Shown one piece after another: positions 6,616-11,818 of a stretch of 11,818 nt of DNA. The position numbers were made by a program, and so were the translations under genes. This stretch comes from Eubacterium sp. Lineage in GTDB: Bacteria; Bacillota; Clostridia; Oscillospirales; Acutalibacteraceae. The notes under the pieces were generated by a model. That model was not told the DNA's origin. It worked only from the letters and a program-made list of their open reading frames with translations, and made no database searches. The stretch covers positions 1 to 11,818 of the forward strand of contig JAIDVA010000071.1 in NCBI GenBank assembly GCA_029059925.1, given 5' to 3'. Position 1 is the first letter of the stretch. Each line of letters opens with the position of its first letter.

Positions 6616-8043
6616 TTATTCGGTCTTTTCAAACTCGCTGAAAAGTCTGTCCTCATCAGCAATTTCATAGTTATACATATTTTCGTCCTTAATATGGTTA
6701 GCAATAAACTTATCACGGTCGAAAAGCTCATCAGCCTTAACCTTCCAGGCCTTAGCAGCAGCAATCGTCTTGTCAAACAGAGCGTTTGCACTTTCAGGAT
6801 TTTCCATCTCAGTTGAATAAGCACCTGTTTCGGCAACCATTTTACTGATAGCACCCGGATTATCCAGTACAGGACATGGACGAAGCATATTGTTGTTGAA
6901 CGGCTGATTTTTCTTATAAGCCATAAAGAGCGGGCTCTTGAGTGCATCAAGCACAGAGCACTCTTTAATATTAACATTTGAATAGTGAACAAAAGCACAA
7001 GGCTCACAATCACCATTTGCATTGATATGGAAATAGTGACGTCCGCCGGCAATACAGCCCTGAACATACTCACCGTCATTCCAGAAATCCATTGCAAATA
7101 TAGGCTTAGTATGTCTCCACTCATGCACCTTTTTATACATAAGTCCTCTCTGCTCAGGTGATACCATCAGATCGGTTACTGCACCATTACCTGTTGGCAT
7201 ATATGTAAAGAACCATGCAAACATTACACCCTGATCAATAAGCCAATCCATATATTCATCAGATGATAAAACATCTGTGTTTTTGCTTGTGTAGCAAAGT
7301 GATGCACCAAACGGAATTCCTCTGTCCTTAAGACGCTTCATTGCAGCAGTACATTTTTTGAAGGTACCATCGCCACGGCGGAAATCGTTATCCTCCTCAT
7401 AGCCTTCAATCGAAAATGCAGGAAGGAAGTTGCCGACCTCACCGATTTCATCTGCAAAGCTGTCGTCAATAAGAGTTCCGTTCGTAAAGCTCATAAAAAT
7501 ACAATCCGGATTCTCACGGCACAGACGCATCAAATCAGCTCTTCTGATTGTAGGCTCACCGCCTGTGTAAAGGAACATATATGTTCCTAAATCCTTAGCC
7601 TGACTGATAATCCTTGCAAGGTCATCATATGAAAGCTGGCTGTTTTTGCCGTATTCTGCAGCCCAGCAGCCCTTACATCTAAGGTTGCATGCAGCTGTAG
7701 GGTCCATAAGAATTGCCCACGGAACATTACAGCCATGTTCCTCAATCGCTTTCATTCTCTTTGAATAGCTGTTGATTGCAACATTAAGTGCAGGCGGAAC
7801 AAGCTTTTCAACAACATTGATATTTGTGTCGCAGATAAGCTTTTTAGCAAAAATCATCCAGTTATTATCAGGATTATCCAATACCTTATGGAGACCTGCA
7901 TATGTACTTCTGTTAACCTTTTTAACATCTGCCATTTCAAGCAGATTTAAAATTTTTGGTGCATTATTAAAGAAATCCTTGCGAGCATATTTAATCGCAT
8001 TCTTTATAGCAATTGTCATTGCTGTCTCTTTTATAGATTTCAT
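6616..8043 (-). CDS. Radical SAM protein with cysteine-rich C-terminal region, substrate unknown
   Basis: A 475-residue radical SAM enzyme. The 4Fe-4S/SAM site is CNLRCKGC (C119, C123, C126), followed by the SAM-binding GGEP motif at 161-164. An N-terminal extension of about 105 residues, probably helical, precedes the barrel. After it come C330, C346, C349, C362 and C390 (GDCEPCAFVHYSN at 344-356), a SPASM- or twitch-like arrangement that could hold an auxiliary cluster, and then about 85 acidic, Lys/Glu-rich residues. No signal peptide or membrane segment is seen, so it should be cytoplasmic. The start at 8041-8043 has AGAGAG about 6 bases upstream; a second ATG at residue 9 has no good site. 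The gene stands alone with its own promoter and terminator. No precursor peptide, transporter or partner enzyme adjoins it, so the context gives no substrate. SPASM relatives modify peptides or proteins, but other radical SAM roles are equally possible. Confidence 0.88.
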   Translation of the reverse strand: MKSIKETAMTIAIKNAIKYARKDFFNNAPKILNLLEMADVKKVNRSTYAGLHKVLDNPDNNWMIFAKKLICDTNINVVEKLVPPALNVAINSYSKRMKAIEEHGCNVPWAILMDPTAACNLRCKGCWAAEYGKNSQLSYDDLARIISQAKDLGTYMFLYTGGEPTIRRADLMRLCRENPDCIFMSFTNGTLIDDSFADEIGEVGNFLPAFSIEGYEEDNDFRRGDGTFKKCTAAMKRLKDRGIPFGASLCYTSKNTDVLSSDEYMDWLIDQGVMFAWFFTYMPTGNGAVTDLMVSPEQRGLMYKKVHEWRHTKPIFAMDFWNDGEYVQGCIAGGRHYFHINANGDCEPCAFVHYSNVNIKECSVLDALKSPLFMAYKKNQPFNNNMLRPCPVLDNPGAISKMVAETGAYSTEMENPESANALFDKTIAAAKAWKVKADELFDRDKFIANHIKDENMYNYEIADEDRLFSEFEKTE

Positions 8044-8151
8044 AAAATTCTCTCTTAATCCTCTCTTCGCAGCTCTGCATAACCATACAAATCTTTTGCA
8101 GAGTGTCCCATTATCAGTTTTATGATAAATACCCTTTTCGATACAATAGAA

Positions 8152-8180
8152 AATATATTCCTTTTATTTGAAAATGTCAA
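8152..8180 (-). promoter_or_regulatory. Near-consensus promoter of the radical SAM gene
   Basis: On the - strand TTGACA (8175-8180), a 17-base spacer and TATATT (8152-8157). The upstream 8185-8210 is A/T-rich and could act as an UP element. Transcription would start near 8145, leaving a leader of about 100 bases. The leader contains a small inverted repeat, TTATCA/TGATAA (8111-8116 with 8123-8128). Confidence 0.75.
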
Positions 8181-8235
8181 GTTAAATTTTCTTAAGTATA
8201 TCTTAAAAAGCTGTAGGCTAAAGTTTATATAGGTG

Positions 8236-8272
8236 TTCAAATGCCGGAAAATGTCTGTTTCAGGCGTTTGAA
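8236..8272 (-). other. 15-position hairpin just after lacZ, no T-run
   Basis: Positions 8236-8250 can pair with 8258-8272 around a 7-base loop; 13 of 15 positions pair on the - strand, and 14 with one G-U on the + strand. It starts 21 bp after the lacZ stop, where a terminator would be expected, but no T-run follows on the - strand. It may be an RNA 3'-end stabiliser, a weak terminator or a protein-binding palindrome. Confidence 0.45.
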
Positions 8273-8293
8273 TTCTGTTTGATTCACTGTGTT

Positions 8294-11200
8294 TTAAAAT
8301 CTGATCTGGAATTTAAGACGATAGATTTTATCTGTTTTATTTTTATAAATGTCATTACAGTGAGCTCCCCAGCTGTCATAACCGCCAACACCCTGCTGCC
8401 TTGCAATAAGACGAACAACAGTCTTATCATACTCAGGCAAATCCTTTTTATGCCATGCGTTTTCAACCTCTTTAGGCAGATAGTGGCAGACATTGAGCTC
8501 CATCTGAGGCTCGGCAATTACCGAAAACACCTTTTTCTTACCTATGATAGCAGCATATCTTACACCTGTGCGGTTACCGCATTCCTGCGGTTTCAGATAA
8601 TCAACCCACATATCGTTAACTGTTGTGTTATAAACACCGATTCTTGTACCGCTGCAGCGGTCAATATAATTTTCCTCAGGACCTCTGCCTAGATATGTCA
8701 CGTCCTCAAAATCCTTAGGCAGCTCAAACAAAACGGATACCTCAGGAATTTCAGGAAGTGTATCATCAGGTGAGAACTGCAAATCAACCTCCATACCCTT
8801 TGATGTGATTGTATATACAACCACTGCCTTACATTCAGGCTGTGTACGGATGGTTGCGCCGCAGGTTACGATAACCTTTTTATCATTCTCTAAAATCTTA
8901 TAATTCTGTATTGACCAGGTAGTATTATTGAAAATGCCAGGTGTATCGCCTGCATCTCTCCAGCAGCCGAGTCTTGAGCCTGCTCTGCTTCCCCTGTCAT
9001 TATCCGTAAGTGCACGCCAGAAATTGAGACGCATCGGAGCCTGAAGCAGCTCCTCACCGCCAACCTTGATAGAATAAAGCTGATTACGTTCTCTTCGCTC
9101 AAAGCGAATATTAATATCATCAGATATAATTCTGAGTGAGCCATAGGTATCATTAACAATAAGAGGAGCATCTGTCTCAAGTTCATCATATGTGTTTTCA
9201 AACTCATTTATGACAAACTGCTCATATGCAACAACGTGACCTTCCTCACACCATGCTGTATCTTCCTTAATTCTGAATTCTAAATCCAGATAGCATTCCG
9301 TACCTGTTACTCTGCTGAGTTCAAGGTCAACAACCGTCTTTTCATTTGGTGCGACATCAACAACTGTTGCACCCTCGCACAAGATTCCTTTATCCGAGCT
9401 CTGCTTCCAATAAAGCTCAAACACATTAAGGTTAGTGAACATAAATTTGTTCTTTATTTCAATTATACCTCTTTGTGCATCAATGGCATTAAAATTAACA
9501 TTTTGGTAAAGCTTTTTGATTTCCGCAAGCTTTGGTGTAGGCTTTCTGTCACCAAACAGAAGTCCGTTGCCGCAGAAATGGCCATCGTGCGGATTTTCGC
9601 CGAAGTCACCGCCGTAAGCAAGATATTCAATTCCATTTTCATCGGTAGTAAGGATGCTCTGGTCAACCCAATCCCATACAAAACCGCCCTGCAGGCAAGG
9701 GTACTTGTCCCAAAGTCTGGTATACTCATCTGTCGAACCGCAGGAATTACCCATTGCATGTGTGTATTCACAAAGAATAAACGGTCTCCCATCACGCTGC
9801 GTTAAAGCATATTCTTCACATTCCCAAGGCTTATAATACATCTTCGACATAACATCCGAAAGCTCTTTTTCATCAGGAGCACGGTGACATTCAAAATGAA
9901 CAAAGCGTGTCTTATCATTATCCTTGAGATATTTATACATTTTCTTTGGTATTTCACCGCCAAGTGACTCGTTGCCCATTGACCAGCAAACCACAGAGGT
10001 TGCGTTTTTGTCACGGTTATAGGTTGCCTTGATACGCTCCATACAAGCCTTTTCCCATTCAGGACGTGAACCGGGAAGCTGAGGACAACCGATAATTGTT
10101 GACCAGCCTGTGCCGTGGGTCTCCATATTATTTTCATCGATAACATAAAGGCCGTATTCGTCGCAAAGCTCTAAAAATCTCGGACAGTTCGGATAATGAG
10201 AGGTGCGAACGGCATTCATATTTGCCTTTTTCATCATCTCAATATCATAACGCATTACCTCTTCGGTAATATATCTGCCTGTCTTACAGTCAAATTCATG
10301 TCTGTTTGTGCCCTTGAACACTACCCGCTGACCATTGATACGGATAATACCATCCTTAATTTCAATTGTTCTGAAGCCGATTTTCTGGCTGATGTATTCA
10401 ATCGGAATACCATTATTTTTAAGAGTTAAAACAACTGTATAAAGATATGGATTTTCTGCGGACCACGGCTTAACATCGGTTACAATTGCCTTGAGTGTTG
10501 TTTTATGATCCTCATCAGCATACTCCGTTTTAAGTGCAACAGTGGTACCGTCAGCATCAATAATATCCATATCAATGCTGAGGCTTTCGTAAGTTCCGTT
10601 CGTTTTTACAAGCACTTGTACATAACCGTCACTAAGTGTTACATCAGGATGAGCATTTATAGTAAAATCTCTGATATACTCCCTCTCAGTTGTATAAATA
10701 TAAACATCACGGAAAATACCACCGAGACGCCACATATCCTGACACTCAAGCCATGAACCTGTACACCAGCGATAAACCTCAACACCAATTGTGTTAGAGC
10801 CTTCAACAAGATATTTTGTAATATCAAATTCACTGCGGTGGAAAGTAGATTCGGAATAGCCTACCCTTTCACCGTTTATGTAAAGATAGAAAGCCGATTC
10901 CACACCCTCAAAACAGATAACAACTCTTTTTGAAAGCAATTTCTGGCTGACATTGATTTTTTTTACATAACAGCCGACAGGATTATGCTTTGTCGGTGCA
11001 TTGGGCGGACAGATATCCTCGCTGCCCTCCCAAGGGTAACGAACGTTGCAGTATTGATTCTGGTCATAGCCCTGCATCTGCCATGAACAGGGAACGATAA
11101 CAGTATCCCAATTATGTGAATCATAATACGGCTGGGCGAAATCAGTCGGCTTGTAGGCATAATTTTTGTAAAGCTTAAAGCGCCATTTGCCATTGAGCAG

Positions 11201-11353
11201 CTTACAGCGTGAGGATGCATAACGATCCGCTCTCTTAGCCTCCTCAAAGCTGTCATAAGGCATAAAGGTTGCATGCTGCGGAAGCTTGTTTACACCAACA
11301 ATTTCAGGATTTGACTGCCACTCAGTATATCCGTCAATAAAATTTCTCTCCAT
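8294..11353 (-). CDS. lacZ: LacZ-type beta-galactosidase, glycoside hydrolase family 2
   Basis: Hydrolyses terminal beta-D-galactosides such as lactose. The 1019 residues match E. coli LacZ (1023) in length and layout: sugar-binding jelly-roll (about 40-215), Ig-like domain (about 220-320), TIM barrel (about 325-620), second Ig-like domain (about 625-725) and C-terminal beta-sandwich (about 745-1018). The acid/base is E462 in WSMGNES and the nucleophile E529 in LCEYTHAMGNS. H352 (TNRHEF), E411 and H413 (NMETHG) match E. coli H357 and the Mg ligands E416 and H418. GVGGYDSWG near the end matches the E. coli segment carrying W999. There is no signal peptide, so it acts in the cytoplasm and needs an imported substrate; no transporter is in the window. 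GGAG lies 7 bases before the ATG. The sugar transferase stop is only 26 bp upstream with no room for a terminator, so the two are probably cotranscribed. No lac-type repressor is visible. Beta-galactosidase is likely; the natural substrate may be a glycan galactoside. Confidence 0.96.
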   Translation of the reverse strand: MERNFIDGYTEWQSNPEIVGVNKLPQHATFMPYDSFEEAKRADRYASSRCKLLNGKWRFKLYKNYAYKPTDFAQPYYDSHNWDTVIVPCSWQMQGYDQNQYCNVRYPWEGSEDICPPNAPTKHNPVGCYVKKINVSQKLLSKRVVICFEGVESAFYLYINGERVGYSESTFHRSEFDITKYLVEGSNTIGVEVYRWCTGSWLECQDMWRLGGIFRDVYIYTTEREYIRDFTINAHPDVTLSDGYVQVLVKTNGTYESLSIDMDIIDADGTTVALKTEYADEDHKTTLKAIVTDVKPWSAENPYLYTVVLTLKNNGIPIEYISQKIGFRTIEIKDGIIRINGQRVVFKGTNRHEFDCKTGRYITEEVMRYDIEMMKKANMNAVRTSHYPNCPRFLELCDEYGLYVIDENNMETHGTGWSTIIGCPQLPGSRPEWEKACMERIKATYNRDKNATSVVCWSMGNESLGGEIPKKMYKYLKDNDKTRFVHFECHRAPDEKELSDVMSKMYYKPWECEEYALTQRDGRPFILCEYTHAMGNSCGSTDEYTRLWDKYPCLQGGFVWDWVDQSILTTDENGIEYLAYGGDFGENPHDGHFCGNGLLFGDRKPTPKLAEIKKLYQNVNFNAIDAQRGIIEIKNKFMFTNLNVFELYWKQSSDKGILCEGATVVDVAPNEKTVVDLELSRVTGTECYLDLEFRIKEDTAWCEEGHVVAYEQFVINEFENTYDELETDAPLIVNDTYGSLRIISDDINIRFERRERNQLYSIKVGGEELLQAPMRLNFWRALTDNDRGSRAGSRLGCWRDAGDTPGIFNNTTWSIQNYKILENDKKVIVTCGATIRTQPECKAVVVYTITSKGMEVDLQFSPDDTLPEIPEVSVLFELPKDFEDVTYLGRGPEENYIDRCSGTRIGVYNTTVNDMWVDYLKPQECGNRTGVRYAAIIGKKKVFSVIAEPQMELNVCHYLPKEVENAWHKKDLPEYDKTVVRLIARQQGVGGYDSWGAHCNDIYKNKTDKIYRLKFQIRF

Positions 11354-11379
11354 AACATATCTCCAAAAACAAGTAAATA

Positions 11380-11818
11380 TTATCTTCTGTGAATTTTTCC
11401 TTCCTGATAACCCTCCTGCTTCAGTGTTACGCCAAAGCTGCGCAAAAGGATAACCAAATCAAGCTTAAGCGACCAGTTATCGCAGTAAAGCTTATCATAT
11501 TTCACCTTTTTCATAATTGAAATTTCATCTCGGCCATTAATCTGAGCCATACCTGTCAGACCGGGTCTGAATCGATATACACCATATTCAATTCTAAGTC
11601 TGTGTGCTCTCATTTCAGATGAAATAAGCGGTCTTGGTCCTACAAAGCTCATATCGCCCTTAAGAATATTCCATAGCTGCGGAAGCTCATCAAGGCTTGT
11701 TTTACGCAGAAATTTACCGATTTTTGTTATATACTGATCAGGATTTTCAAGCTGCCCTGTCGCAACATTCGTTGTATTATTTTTCATCGTCTGGAATTTG
11801 TAAATCTTAAACGGCTTT
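11380..11818 (-). CDS. Polyprenyl-phosphate sugar-phosphate transferase, C-terminal part (5' end outside window)
   Basis: Members of this family start exopolysaccharide, capsule or glycan assembly by moving a sugar-1-phosphate from a nucleotide sugar to undecaprenyl phosphate at the inner membrane. The frame stays open to the window edge: before the ATG at 11785-11787 it continues as KPFKIYKFQTMKNN, the conserved family segment, so that ATG is internal. About 145 residues are visible. Key motifs are LRKTSLDELPQLWNILKGD, holding the Asp-Glu pair used for catalysis in the PglC-like fold, then MSFVGPRPL and FRPGLTGMAQINGRDE. The visible C-terminus has VILLRSFGVTL and a basic tail ending KIHRR. 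The segment usually read KFRTM is KFQTM here. Any N-terminal membrane anchor or extra domains are missing. Only 26 bp separate its stop from the lacZ start. It resembles the C-terminal part of exopolysaccharide synthesis transferases; the sugar is unknown. Confidence 0.92.
   Translation of the reverse strand, partial: KPFKIYKFQTMKNNTTNVATGQLENPDQYITKIGKFLRKTSLDELPQLWNILKGDMSFVGPRPLISSEMRAHRLRIEYGVYRFRPGLTGMAQINGRDEISIMKKVKYDKLYCDNWSLKLDLVILLRSFGVTLKQEGYQEGKIHRR

Noticed and set aside
6555..7124. 189-residue - strand frame and other long frames inside the radical SAM, mfd and lacZ genes
   Set aside because: These are shadows in other frames of genes with clear domain motifs; they lack their own ribosome binding sites and show skewed residue content.
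8055..8240. 61-residue - strand frame upstream of the radical SAM gene
   Set aside because: It runs through the -35/-10 promoter, so its first half would not be transcribed from that promoter; only the last 18 codons were kept as a weak possibility.
8279..8692. 137-residue + strand frame opposite the lacZ 3' end
   Set aside because: Antisense to the conserved C-terminal domain of LacZ; no ribosome binding site or recognisable domain.

Overview
The window looks like chromosomal DNA from a moderately AT-rich, Gram-positive gut-type clostridium, probably in or near Oscillospiraceae/Ruminococcaceae. This is inferred from protein style (clostridial Pth-Mfd pair, CNNM/HlyC family protein, LacZ-type GH2 enzyme, radical SAM protein), Gram-positive ribosome binding sites, and a compound GC-rich palindromic repeat in an AT-rich background. 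No database search was possible, so the taxon is only a suggestion.

Layout. On the + strand, 1-338 is the 3' end of a glycerophosphodiester phosphodiesterase gene, closed by a strong intrinsic terminator (356-397). Positions 398-738 hold no credible gene but several hairpins: an 12-bp inverted repeat (484-512), a G5/C5 hairpin (529-556), a short-stem hairpin (577-609) and a two-palindrome element bounded by 10-bp inverted ends (630-700). All remaining genes are on the - strand. A small XRE-type regulator (739-984) has its own promoter. The same intergenic region carries a back-to-back + strand promoter with no gene in front of it and three alternating AGTAAC half-sites.

From 6522 down to 1167 lies a probable operon: CNNM/CorC-type transporter, then pth (overlapping by 29 bp), then mfd (30 bp gap), ended by a bidirectional terminator. 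It joins membrane ion homeostasis, recycling of stalled peptidyl-tRNA and transcription-coupled repair; pth-mfd adjacency is common in Firmicutes. Upstream, a free-standing radical SAM gene (6616-8043) has a near-consensus promoter and its own terminator. Farther upstream, a complete LacZ-type beta-galactosidase (8294-11353) follows only 26 bp behind a polyprenyl-phosphate sugar transferase whose 5' end runs out of the window (11380-11818), so the two are probably cotranscribed.

Most of the window is ordinary housekeeping and sugar metabolism. I found no CRISPR array, toxin-antitoxin pair, defence island, transposase, tRNA or rRNA. The points most worth a second look are the gene-less divergent promoter with possible operator, the palindromic repeats, the radical SAM protein of unknown substrate and the sugar transferase-lacZ coupling. 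None is strong enough to be called a new system.
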